Of a stretch of 27,550 nt of DNA, positions 10,707 to 22,459 are shown piece by piece. Under the pieces are notes generated by a model. It searched no databases and was not told where the DNA came from. It saw nothing but the letters and a program-made list of their open reading frames with translations. Source of the DNA: Haplosporangium gracile (lineage: Eukaryota; Mortierellomycota; Mortierellomycetes; Mortierellales; Mortierellaceae); assembly GCA_015499985.1 (NCBI GenBank), contig JAAAUF010000568.1, positions 1 through 27,550 of the forward strand, in the 5' to 3' direction. Positions within the stretch are counted from its first letter, which is position 1, and each line of letters starts with the position of its first letter. The position numbers and the translations under genes are program-made.

Positions 10707-13700
10707 ATGCCGCCCACTGTACCAGCTAATCCACCTTCGGTTCCACCAGGTCCAGTCGCAACCGAAGGTGTCGCCGCAATGATTCCTGTCGCCAACATCA
10801 CCCTCGAAGATGCCTTGCTCGATAACCCCAACTTTCGTGCCAACATCAAACTCTTTGAGGGACAAGTCTTTTTCATCGAGAGCTGGCTGGTTGCGCTGGT
10901 ACTTTTTTTTTTACTCTGCTCCTTCTCTTTTGGCTTGGTCTTTTTTTTTTAGACAAATGATAAGCGATCACTGGCTGGCTGCACCGAGACTTGCATCATC
11001 TAATCATTGATTTGCACCGCCCTTTCCTTCTTCTCCCATCCCTGGACATTTCTACTGTAGCAACGATCCGTCTGTCTATTCACCGAGGAGTGGAAACGTA
11101 AGGGGGCAACTAACAACAATGATTTCTTTTACTATGCCGAGAGAGCAGCAGTGAAAGACAAAAAAGTATTACATGCATGATATTGACCTGCTTCCCTATT
11201 TTTATGCCTGCGCTCTTCTTCCTTTTCACTTTTTCAATGGGTCGCCGGGACTTCATTGAACCCGCAATAGGTTTAAACGAAGTCACGTCAGTCTTGAACA
11301 AGCGGGCCGAGGTCCCCTTGCTGTCCCAGGGCATGCTCAGTAAGTCTTTCAATCCTAGCCCATGACTACCCTGTGGAGGAACCAAAAGAAACGACAATGA
11401 CAGCAAGGGAAGGAGATCGAGATGCAACCTTTTGGGAGAAAGAACAAAGAAGCATAAGTCAGGTTCTGCTGACGATCCGCACGACAGGACACACACCTCT
11501 CTTTTTTTTTTTTTATGTTTGTACCCCCAGTTCTGTCAGTTGATCCCCATAGAGGATAATTATGTCAAACGGAGTGGAGTGGAGAAAGTTGAAAAGCCCT
11601 ACTTTTGCATTTTGTCTCGCATTTATTCATTCATTTATTTGACACGAATGTGACTGATCATGGCCTCCTTTTTATTTATTCATTTTTCTTTGCTATTGAA
11701 TTGCAATGACCTTGTTACTTGCTTGTTCATTAGGTTCACAATACACAATTCCCGCCATGAAACTGGTCGGGGGTGCCTTCAGGACAACACTCGCCCTCAA
11801 ACACCAATACATCACCGAGGTCAACGACCAGGTCGTAAAACCACTCGACGACTTTCTCAAAACAGACCTCAAGGAGTTCAAGGATGCCAAAAAGACGTTT
11901 GACAAGGCTCTGGAAAAGTACGAGAGCACCCTCGCCAAATACAACGGCCAGAGCCGACAAAAGGAACCCAGTGCACTCAGAGAGGAAGCGTTCCAACTTT
12001 ACGACACCCGGAAAGCATACATTCAGGCTGCCATGGCCTGTTCAATGCTCTGTATCAAATTTCAGGATTCACTCGACCAACTTGTCCTCGGAACGGTAAG
12101 GCTATGCTGGCATGTTTACGCTGTCCAGTTCCTCGTATCATTAGATTAGATCATGATGTTAATGCCGTATTTCCTCTATAATGACAATAGTTTTTGGATC
12201 TGATCGCCACGCAACACGATTACTTTTCCGGGAACGCAGACCACTTTGGAAGCATGGCGCTGCAGGTTCTCCAATTGAAGACCTATATGAAGGGACATAA
12301 GGAAGCAAGCGCCATTGCGCTTCAAGAGTTGGAACAGAACAAGGAGCGGTATACGACTGACGCGATTGAATACTGGAAACCAAGTCGGTCTCTCAAGTGC
12401 TACTCCAACGTTGTCTCGCCACCAAAGTCAACTATTGGCCATGCTGCGATCGGCCCTGCCCTTGCAGCGCAGATCGGAGGCCAAGTCCCATTGAATACAT
12501 TCATAAATCGACCAGCAACCATCTCTCAATTCTCATCTCAAACTCCAACACACTCACCCATTCCAACTCAGCTCACGCTACCCAATATCCAGACTTTGTC
12601 ATCAGGACACACCAAGAGCAGCTCATACCCAGCACTTTCAGAGGACCAAGCTGTATCAGAAAACGTACCCAACAGTTCTAGTTTGTTCAGAGCCAACAAC
12701 ACTTCTTTGAACTCTTTGCCAAACTCTGCCTCTGGAAACAGTATAGCCTCCTCCAACTCGCCTTCTCTCACCAACATTGCCAGCTATGAACTCGAGGATG
12801 GAACTCCGACAACGAAACAAGGATACCTCAACATTCGCATTCCACAGCCCAAGAACCGAGCGCCCGTATGGCAGCGCAAATACTTTTTCATCCAGGAAGG
12901 CGAGTTCGGATTCGAGAGTGTTGTTTCTAACCCAACTGTGGGCTCACAAGTCGTGCAGAGCGAACGAATCGCCGTTCTTCTCTGTGAAGTTCGTTATGGG
13001 ACGTCTGCTAACTCACTGATGACATTGAGCGGAGGAGGAAACCCCTCGTCTGGTAGTCAAGGACTTGCAATGGTTCAGATGGAACGCCGCTTCTGTTTTG
13101 AGGTTGTCTGTGCAACTCAGTAAGTTGAACTTTAGTTTTATCTTGGAAAAAAAAAAAAGGAACGATGCAGTGTATCTTTGATGCTAACAGCAATTAAATT
13201 GATGGCACATTTTAGATCCTACCTGTTGCAAGCTGAGACTGAGGATGATTTGATGAGCTGGGTCAACACGTTTGAGGCTGCCAAGAGGGACATGTTCCTT
13301 CAACAAAATCTGCCTCGTCCACATGAACCCGAGGAGCCGTATTCGCCCATGATTCCTGATTCTGCTCAACCCCAGTTCTCATTCTCAGGAGAAGACCTAC
13401 TTGACGCGGCACGTGCAAAACTCAACAGCGAAACGGAAAACTCTAGACCGACAGGACCCTTGGGACTCGGATGGGCGGCCAATGTACCAGGCGTCAGCCT
13501 GCTTCTTGGTTCAATTGGCAACAATACCTCGTCTGCAACAACAAAGGCAGGATCCGGAACAGAGTCTTCTGGAAACGGTGCGGACAATACGGACAAGAGC
13601 ACTGATCAGGCTGGAGATTCTTCCGAGGCCAAGGCTGGCACGGAGAGCTCAAAACCAGAATCGCAGTCGTCTCTTTCAGTGAGCACATCTGTGCCGACAT

Positions 13701-16700
13701 TGATTTTGCCATCCAAAGATGGAGGACCACTCCCTCCTGTGCTGGATACCGAGGCACAGGCTATGGTGCGCTCCCGATCTGGTATGGAAGTCACTGTCAA
13801 TCCCGATCGCCCCGCGGGACATAGCCAACAACATTCAGAGATTGAGCGACTGATGACCAGTGCACTCCACTTGGTCCCCAAAGCAACACCTCTCGCCGTC
13901 TCAGAGTACGTGTTCTTCTTTTTTTTTTATTAGTCAGAGGCGTGTTCCGACGTACCAAGCATTAACCATCGCCATTATTTTGTCGTTGATAGGATCCCGC
14001 ACTACCCAATGGAGTTGGTTGTGCGAAACAGAGAGCTCCATTTGCGCTTCCATGGAACCAAGGTGCACTCGAAGGAGTATGTGCTTCACTCTTGGACAAG
14101 TGGCTATCTTGATGACTCACGACCAGACAAGCCAATCATGATCTATGGCAGGATCTTTTTGACTCAATCTGGCATGTACTTTTATGCGCGTGGACTGAGC
14201 ATCGAGACTAAGAGGATGTATCGCTTTTCGACCATTCGCGGTATCGAGTGTGAGCAAAAGGACATTTCGACAGAGTGGCGAATCGAGACTGTAGATGGCG
14301 TGCAGCACGTGTTTTACCAGTTTACTCTCGCCGACACAGAGTACCAAGTGCTGCATCTCATCTGGACCAATGTTCACCAGTCCAAGGACCGCCTGCCGGT
14401 GAAGGACCTCTTCAAACGGACTATGCTGATCACCAACAAACCCAAGGGTAGCGCTGGTTCGGGATCCTTGGCGGCGACCGAGTCTAACCACCTGACGAAC
14501 CGCGACGGCAAGATGACCCACCCGTCAGAAGGCGACGGCGATGTCATAGTGGAAAGCCCTAAAGGCGCGGCCTCTGGATCGGCCTCTCTCGATGGCGACT
14601 GGAAGGACGAGGAAGAAGGTATTTTTTTTGCTATATTCAAGGGTACAATGTAGTTGTAGTTGGTCAAGGGCGATAATTTATGCTTAGACACATCACTGAC
14701 GTACTTTTTTTTTGCTTTGTCTCGTGTGTATAGTGTTCCCTTCGACTTTGCAAGTACCCAGTGGGCCTGTACCCTGCAATTGCCCTGGCCACCTGGAAAA
14801 GATTGAGCTGGATCAAAACTTTCCGGTTTCCGCGAAGACAATGAACCGTTTATTGTTTAGCAAGAACAGTCCGATCTGGAAAGAGTTCCACGAAAGAAGG
14901 AACAACACAGGTAAGTAACAAACGGATGTGAACAAATTCATCACTTTCCGGTCAGTGGTGGCTTCAACTATTAACAACAATTGAACATTGCTAACTACTA
15001 GTCCAGAGCATTGGGGAATGGTCAGACGCTGGTGGGCATAAGGCAAGGACGGTCAAGTTTGTGATGATGGTCAACAACCCATTGGTCAAGCTGAATCAAA
15101 CAGACTGTGTGGAGGCCCATACCTGCGAGGTCGAGGAGGATCACCTTCGTTACTCTTACACCGTCAAGTCCAATGTTCTGGCGATGCCCTACAGCGACGC
15201 GTTCACGCCTGTGCTTCGGTACTGTATCACATACCTTGGGAAGAACGAGTGCAAGCTTATGTGCTCGAGCGGCATTGAGTGGCACAAAAACCCATTGGTG
15301 AAGGCTATGATCAAGGGAGCGATTATCAAGGGCACAGCAGAAACCATTCGGGATATTACCGAGATTATCCAGCTCCACCTCGAACAACGCAAGGTCAATG
15401 GAAGTGGCGCAGTTCCGGGAGCGACCAAGGACACTGCCTCTGGTAGCCACTCGAGGAGCAATTCAGCCAAGGTTATGATCTCTCTTCAAGGCCCTGACAA
15501 TGACGGCGCTAGCATTATTCACGATCCTCAGGACGAAGGCAATAACTCGGACTTTGGCGCCGAGAAATCCAAGGACGGCCGACGCCCTGGTCTCAGACGG
15601 CACACTGTCAGCACGGGAGCTGGCTCAGGAGGAGTCATCTACTCGGGCGCACGTGTGAAAGGCAACTGGCCCACCGGAGAACCACCTTCGTTTGTCCCAA
15701 TCGGGTCCAAGGCCAGTCGAACCAAGCTCTTGGGCCGTCCTAGCCGAAGCTCGTTGGCAGAGCAAGGTTTGCCAGCGGATTCTCTGACCAAACAGGACAT
15801 ACCCAGTTCATCTAATGGACTCGTTGGAGCGATTCAGCATATGATTCAAAAGAGTTTGCGGCCAAAGGACGATAAGGAGAGGCGGTTAATGTCGACGAGG
15901 CTCTTGTACTTTGTCTTAATCTTGTCGTCCTTGATCAACATCTGGGCGGCTTTCAACAGTCAGCGAATGCTGAATACGACATGGCAGATGAAAGGCCATA
16001 AGTTGGCAGGTCGGAGAGAACCGTTGAGAGGTTATTCTGAACCATTGAACCGTGTCTTCGGTCAGAATCGTGCGGGCAGTTCGGATCAGTCTTGGAATGC
16101 CAGGAACATTCGTGTCGCGGCACGAGCAGTGTTCTTGAAGGATTTGGAGGAGCAGATGCTCGGTGGTGGGGAGTTGGAAGGGTTTGACGACGAAGGAACG
16201 ATCGACCAACCGAGCTTTGAGATTTTCTTAGAAGTTAGAGACCTGTTCCGGACTTGGCCGCAACCCCCAGTGGAGAGGTTTGCGGAACAGAACGACTCTG
16301 GAGCATTCTCTCCGGCCTCGACTACATCTCTTTCACCTGCAGCGACGTCACGACCTACAGGAACTCCCTACCACGATGCCCTCGATAAGCGACGTGGCGC
16401 GATGGAGAAGTACCCTTGGCTGTTGCCCCAGCACCGTCGGTGGGCAACCAGGATTATTTTCCAGAGGGATCGAGTTGGGATTATGCGACATGATCTACTC
16501 GTCACATTTGAGGTCCTCAAGCAGCTTGAAAGGAAACTGTTGGAGACAGAGTATGTCAACTGGATCATGGATGAACGCAGCCGGTGCCGTCTCTGGGAAC
16601 GTAGGAGGAAACTGCAGAGTGCCAAGAAGGACACTACCGTCAACAAGGAGTTGGAAGGCGAGGAGTTACTGTCGCCGTCGTTGTCGGAGAAGACGAAGAA

Positions 16701-16941
16701 GAAGAACGCGGTTTTGAATGAGCTCGAATCAGAAGAGTTGCTGGATATTGAAAAGGTGAAGCAACGACTTACCCACCTGGACGAGCAGGATGAGGAGGAG
16801 GAAGATGAGGAGGAGAAGTTGCGGAAACGACAGCTGTTGAAGGTGCAGGTGACGAACGAGTTCTGTGTCGGACTGGAGCGTCAGATCGAGCTGTTTATGC
16901 TCGACACCTCCTCGTCGCCGTCTTCGCCTAACCGCGATTAG
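10707..16941 (+). CDS. BAR-PH-GRAM-VASt membrane-anchored protein (Sip3/Lam-like)
   Basis: Exons 10707-10898, 11240-11339, 11734-12095, 12191-13119, 13216-13905, 13993-14618, 14734-14910 and 15002-16941, giving 1671 aa. Domain order: BAR-like helical region (about 30-285), Ser/Thr/Asn-rich linker, PH domain (about 425-550, QGYLNIRIPQP to WVNTFEAAK), Ser/Thr/Gly-rich linker, GRAM (about 758-895), VASt (about 966-1153), single TM (about 1325-1343, LLYFVLILSSLINIWAAF), then about 328 residues after it. This is the architecture of fungal Sip3/Ysp1-type Lam proteins at ER-plasma membrane contacts, where VASt domains can bind sterol. Sterol transport by this protein is inferred from family. All junctions are GT-AG and in phase except the first intron, whose acceptor appears to be TG (see findings), so residues around 64-66 are uncertain. 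The start follows a C/T-rich leader. Confidence 0.9.
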
Positions 16942-19846
16942 AAAATCACACCTTTACTTCTTTTTTATTGTACAATAAAACCAAACCCTTGCTTTTGCTC
17001 TTTTTTCTTGACAAATACTTTGCTCTTCGTTGCTGACGAGAATTAAGACAAGTGACGCTCATGCTCTCCTAAAGAATTTTTCTTTTCGTAAAGCCTGACG
17101 AGTGGTCCTTGACAGTAACGATATGAAGAGGCAATCTTTGCTCTGTTATTTTTTTTTCGGGTGTTCACCAGAAAACTGTTGTCTGATCTCCTCCTCCCCC
17201 TCCCCGTTAGCAGAGCTAGTTCATGGAGAAAAAGGAGAATGAGGAGAAGGAAGGACATATATCTATCAAATGGCGAGATATAGAGGGACCCTCGCTTATG
17301 ATGTTGAACGTTGGTCATGGAAAAGATAGCTCCTGAATGAATGACTTCTTCCGGCCCATCCTCGTCCTTAACCCCTCTTACAGAACTGTGACCTCCCCAC
17401 CTCCGTCATTTTTTTTTTCATTTCATCCCCTCTTTCTTACTACACTTTACGACCAGTTGGCTCCCTAAACGGCTGTTAAAAGAGATCCCTGGCCGGGATT
17501 TCTTTGAACTCAGGGATTTATACATCTCCTAGATTTTATTTGTAGACATTGGGTCCCACAGACTCCCCAACCACCGAATGAGCAAGTACCACCAACGGCT
17601 CTGGAATAAAGAAGGTTGATGAGAAGGGTGAAAGTATGAATAGGGAGTGCATGATATGTGAGCATCCGTGAAGAAGGGGCGTTTTATAAAGAGAGAATGC
17701 GACGGTGGATAAAAGATATGGGTAATGTTCACGAGGTGGCTTTACGAGAGAACTCGGCACCATTGGGAGCATGGGATGACACCCTTGCAGCGTACTTCTC
17801 ATGGTTTATGCTTCTTACTCCACACTTGCAGGCTAAAATGAACATATACTTTTTTTTGGAACCTTGTACCACAAGGCTAGTAAACGATTTTTTGCACAGC
17901 GCGATGAGACGCGTTTTGAGCATTGGGGGAGTAAGAGATGATGTTGCTTGTTGTTTTCTGTTGTTTGCTGTTGTTAAACGGCAATCCTTTCTTTACTCAC
18001 GATCAAGGAACACATCAACAAGAAAACAATAGACGGAACAGCTAGCTCAAAAGATAAAAACCACAGAAATCCAGGGCGTAAGATGTGGTTTTGTCCATAA
18101 AGTATGTGAGAAGGTAGAGCTTCTGACAAAGTGGCTCCATTCCACCCTTATTTTCACGACCCCCATGCTCTGCTCATCGCAGAGGGATAAGTGCAAAGCC
18201 GCTCAATGATCCATATAAACCCCTCCCCCTTTTCATGTCCTCACCCACCCCCTCCCATTTCCACCTCTTTCTGTTTCTCTTGTTGATGACCTTTGTCGTG
18301 TCTTTCTCCTTTTTTTCTCTCTCGTCGCCTATCTCATTCACTGCCTGTCTGTCGGTCTGACTGGCCACCCTCCCTGGACCCCCTCCAATCTCTCATTCTC
18401 CCTCCTCCCTGCTCCTACTGCCCCTTCAACAATCCAATCCAGAAGGGCATCCCCTTTAGCTTTTCTGTTTTCACTCATTCTCCCTCCCTCCTTTCTCTCT
18501 CCCCTCTCTCCTACTGTTTGAAAAATGTGGACAACAGATCAGTGCAAGACCTGTTGTTGCTGTCCGTCATTCAATGGGGTCACGTCTGTGTATGTGTGTG
18601 CGACGTGCGCGTTGGTTGCTTAGGCTTCCCTTCTCCCTTGAACGACAAAGACGACGACGACGTTGAGCTCGCCCGCTTCTGTTGTTCGTGTTCACTCTTG
18701 AAATGGATCCTTCCCTGGCCTTCACCCTCATGCCCCCTTTCTGGCCTCCGTAAAAAAAAGATGTCGCCCTGGATTTGTTTTGGTTTATTCGTTCGTTCAA
18801 TGAATGTGTACTGTTCAAAGAGGACTCTCAAGGTTATCCATTCATGGATGGATGGCATTGGATATCCGCATCCTCGCATGATCTTTGGTTGAATGTGAAA
18901 AATGAGTTGTGCGATCTTCAAGCACATAGACGCACGCGCGCACCATTGGCTTGTTCGCATCTATAACAATTACGAAAAAAGAAAAGTGAATACATTGACA
19001 GACAGTTCAGACAGGCAGATAGAGTCAAACACAGGCATGCAGTCTGGCTTCTCTTCTCTCTCCCCTTGCCTCTCTTTCTCTTTCTCCCGTCTTTTCTCTT
19101 TTCTCTCTTTGCATCCTTCTCTCTCTTGCGTACCTTTTCTCTCATGCACAAGAACTCTTTATATATATTTCGTTGTCCCTTTCTCCTTTTCTTTTTATCT
19201 CTTACTTCCTTCCCTTCCTGGCTTTTTCTTCTTTCTCTTTCCCTCTGTTCTCTCTTTCTTATTTCGCTTTTGTTTTCGTTTTTTCTTACTCCCACTGTCG
19301 CCTCTGTGTTTGCTCCCTCTCACTCATACTCGCTCGTTTTCACACCTCGCCTTCCTCAACAAGACATCCTCGCTTGCCGCCTGTCCTGGCCTTTTTCAAG
19401 TCAGGTTGTTTTTTCTCATTCTCTCTTTCCGTTCAACTTACGACTTTCTTATTATCGGGAAACACGCTTTCCATTAGCCGTTGTCATATTTCTCTCCTCT
19501 CCTTCTTTTCTCCTCTCCTTCCCTTTCCCTTTTCCCTTTTCCCTTTTCTAACTTCTTCCCTCAGTGCTACTCCACTCTTCACACCTTTGGCTTTCAGCAA
19601 CTCCCATTCTCTCAATTCCCCTTACATCCCACTCCCTTGACATTCTCAACAGTCTACCCTTGAATCGTCCCACTCTTTCCAATCTCATCCCCTTCCTCCC
19701 TTGTCCTCCTCCGCTCTTACCCAACTCTCCTCTTTAACTATACCCCTCACCGCGCCACCCTCCTCTCACATCATCACCACCCTTCACAAAACATCCGGCC
19801 AACCTCAAACGACCAACCAAACCAATAGCAACAAAAGTCTAAAACA
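16942..19846. other. Long pyrimidine-rich spacer and leader before the multipass protein gene
   Basis: About 2.9 kb without a gene I can support. The first part (16942-18200) is mixed sequence. From about 18220 to 19730 the plus strand is extremely C/T-rich, with short direct repeats such as CCCTTTT at about 19522-19548. Open frames here (for example 18293-18892 and 18902-19640) are Ser/Leu/Phe/Pro strings that follow from the base composition. The region just before 19847 turns A/C-rich (AAAACAATGG), a typical fungal start context. It probably contains the promoter and a long 5' leader of the downstream gene. Confidence 0.55.
16974..16979 (+). terminator. AATAAA poly(A) signal of the Sip3/Lam-like gene
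   Basis: AATAAA lies 33 nt past the stop at 16941, after a T-rich stretch. It fits a polyadenylation signal by motif and spacing. Confidence 0.65.
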
Positions 19847-21594
19847 ATGGATCCCGTTGTCAATTCAACAGAATTCTGCGACTGGCGAGTACAAAGCCAA
19901 GGAAACTGCCAAGGCGTGACCTACGTCTCGTTCCTCTACACGACCCACATTATCTCGTCCTTCCTCTTCCTCTTCATCTCGGTCGGCATCCTGATCCACA
20001 ACATTTGGTGGAAGGGCCAAAAGATCTGGGAATTTTCCAGGAACGATCGCGCTTTCCGGCCCCGGCCCACTGAAGGCTTTGTCTTTTGGTGCACCGGATA
20101 TTTCTTCTGTAAGCTTCATTAGGAGTAGGGATGGAGAGGGAGAGAGTCTAAGTGTGCTTTTCTAATTACCCAGGGAAAAAAGGGGAGGAAGAAGGAGAAG
20201 AGACGTGTAGATCGATTTTTTGCTCATTATTGTTGATGCAAAGAAACAAATGAGGTCGCTGGGATAGGGAGGTTAGACGGCAAGGAGCTCTTTGTGGAAG
20301 GAGCGTATTTGATGAAAGTAAGGGGAAGAAATGAGAGACAGAGATACCCTGTATGTACTAATGAAACGCGCTTTTTCTCTATCGTTTTCAACCCCCTAAT
20401 AGTCCGTTGCGTGTTGGCTGTCTTGCTCTTGGCGAGTGTCAACGAGGGCAAACGAGGTCTCCTCGAGAACTTTGTAAGTTGTCGTTTATTGCCCCTCCCT
20501 GTAGTGGTTTTGCATAGATAGTGCTAGGGAAATAGGAACGAGCAGTAGCAACCATTCATCTCTTCCACCTATTTGAACCGTTGTGGTCTACATTACACCC
20601 TTGAAACGCCTTTCTCTCTCTATCAATCGCTCTCTCAACTCCAAGGAAACGACCAAGGGCGACAACATAGCTACAAAAAAAAAGATAAATGACTACTAGC
20701 GCAACAACACGACTAACGTAATGCATCTACTAAATCTATCTACTACACTATTAGGCCGATTTGCCGTGGGTGTTTGTCTCGGGGGCAATGGGATTCTACC
20801 TTGTCGGAATCATCTACGCCACGCCGGCATCCTTCTCGACCCACAACGGGTTTTCGTCCAAGAAACGCCGCTCAAGTCAAGGAAATGATCTTCATAACAA
20901 CAATAATAATAACAATGCCAATGATCTACACAACTCGGGTCGGTTCTCGTCCATGATGGAACCCAAGCGTGTTTACCTGCCTTCACCCATGGTTTTGAAT
21001 TTCACGCTATTGGGGTTGACAATTATTCCGTTGATCACGAACCAGATCTTGGCTTCGTTTGCTGGTGTGGCGTTTGACCGAGATGACCTAGACCAGTACA
21101 ATTCGTTTATTTGTGCGATGTATGGAGTCTGGGCCTTTGTTGCCGCTGTCATCTTTGTCCTCTATATTTTCTTTGGAAAGTAAGTAGCGCAAATGTGTTC
21201 GCCATTAAGACTTGTTTGTTGTTTTCTTTAATGAAAATGAGTCGCTAACAAATCACTATGCATCTCTCTTTTTTTGGGTCATCTATGGGGTAAAATTAGA
21301 CAACTGCTGACGATTATCTCGTCAAACATGGCATCGATCAACGACAACGTTGGCCGAATCTCGTCGCGGATCGGCGCTGATTCGGAGTACACCGACCGGG
21401 ACGATAGTGAGCGACAGCTGAACACGCTCAAATCGACCTATCAGAGAATGAAGGCGATTCTTATCCTGTGCGGCTCCTTATCTGCGATTATGGGGCTGAT
21501 GATGTTGTTCTTTGCCATCTTTCGGCGGCAGATTTTGAACAATGACACACTTAGCGAGATTTTTTCTATTACCTGGATTCACGGAGCAAGGTAA
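19847..21594 (+). CDS. Multipass membrane protein of unknown family, four or five exons
   Basis: Exons 19847-20108, 20403-20473, 20755-21179 and 21300-21594 are in phase with GT-AG introns, giving 350 aa if translation stops at 21592-21594. I do not recognise the family. About six hydrophobic helices are visible: near residues 27-50, 78-100, 113-132, 184-205, 220-245 and 310-335. The N terminus has NST and two Cys (NSTEFCDW, GNCQG), fitting an outside or lumenal end. A polar Asn-rich insert (DLHNNNNNNNANDLHN) sits between helices 3 and 4, and a charged segment between 5 and 6. The spacing recalls fungal seven-helix receptors, but a seventh helix is not found. The final codon is itself a donor-like AG|GTAAAT; splicing to an acceptor at 22014-22015 would replace the end with a short tail stopping at 22040. 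Function unknown. Confidence 0.75.
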
Positions 21595-22459
21595 ATAATG
21601 ACTTGACGCATATGCTTAATGCAAATTGTCTAAATGAGGAGAATGAGAGGATCGGCAAAATTTGAAGAGTGTTAAATGTACAAGACAACTAACTTGAAGT
21701 TAAACGTTGAAAACTTTGCGTTTGATCAAAATAGTGTTGCTCTGGGATGTTCGCTTATCTTTATCCTCTTCCGAAAGGCATAAATTCAGGAGACAGACAA
21801 ACGATGAGAAGGAGAGAAATACGCACAAAAGGAAACGTAATAACGGCAAACAACGACCAACAACCAAAGAAAAAATAACAAAAAAAATCAAGGGGAGAGA
21901 AGGAGTGAAAGGGGATGCGGCGGCTCCGTGAACGACACTGACGACTTTCGTGTTTCGTCGCGGGGGGCAGGCCTATATTTTCGTTCTCGTCTATCCACTC
22001 TTTCTCCTTCAACAGAACACAGCAACCATATAGTTCTTAATTTTAATGTACCATATCCTGTAAACTATCCCTTTGTATCCACGCCACCACGCGTCTTTTG
22101 TCGATGAAGAATGGCTAGTGATCAACCTGCATTATTGCTTCGCCCAGTTCTGTTCTGTGATCAAATTAATGAGACAGAAAAAAAATCCCTCCAGCCCATC
22201 CAAAAACTCAAATTTCAACCACAGTCCAAAAGGGTCCACATCTGCCTTGTTGATTTCTCACGACAAATAGAATAGGATGCTCTTTTTTTTTGACAGCCAT
22301 GATCTTCATCATCATTATAGTACACACGTAAGCATCTGGGGGTACGCATGTCCCCAGTAATCATCTTTTTCTTCAGTCTTGACCTCTTCTTTTTACTAAC
22401 CCGCTGCCACACTCTTCCCACATCCATTATCAGATTTTTCTACTACCTTTCCCTTCACA
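21595..22459. other. Spacer between the multipass protein and the GST-like gene
   Basis: About 860 nt. It may contain a last intron and a tiny exon (22016-22040) of the upstream gene, supported by a pyrimidine tract ending in AACAG at 22011-22015. Beyond that it should hold the GST-like promoter: C/T-rich sequence appears from about 22360 to the start codon at 22460. No other gene is visible. Confidence 0.45.

Noticed and set aside
10237..10782. 181-codon plus-strand ORF overlapping the Sip3/Lam-like start
   Set aside because: Ser/Pro/Leu-rich composition from the pyrimidine tract; at most an upstream ORF, not a protein gene.
17658..18032. 124-codon plus-strand ORF of mixed composition
   Set aside because: It begins at a non-ATG codon, has no recognisable motif, no splice context and no poly(A) signal; probably chance.
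18293..19663. Several overlapping plus-strand ORFs of 60-199 codons
   Set aside because: All lie in the C/T-rich leader and encode Ser/Leu/Phe/Pro strings without domain features.
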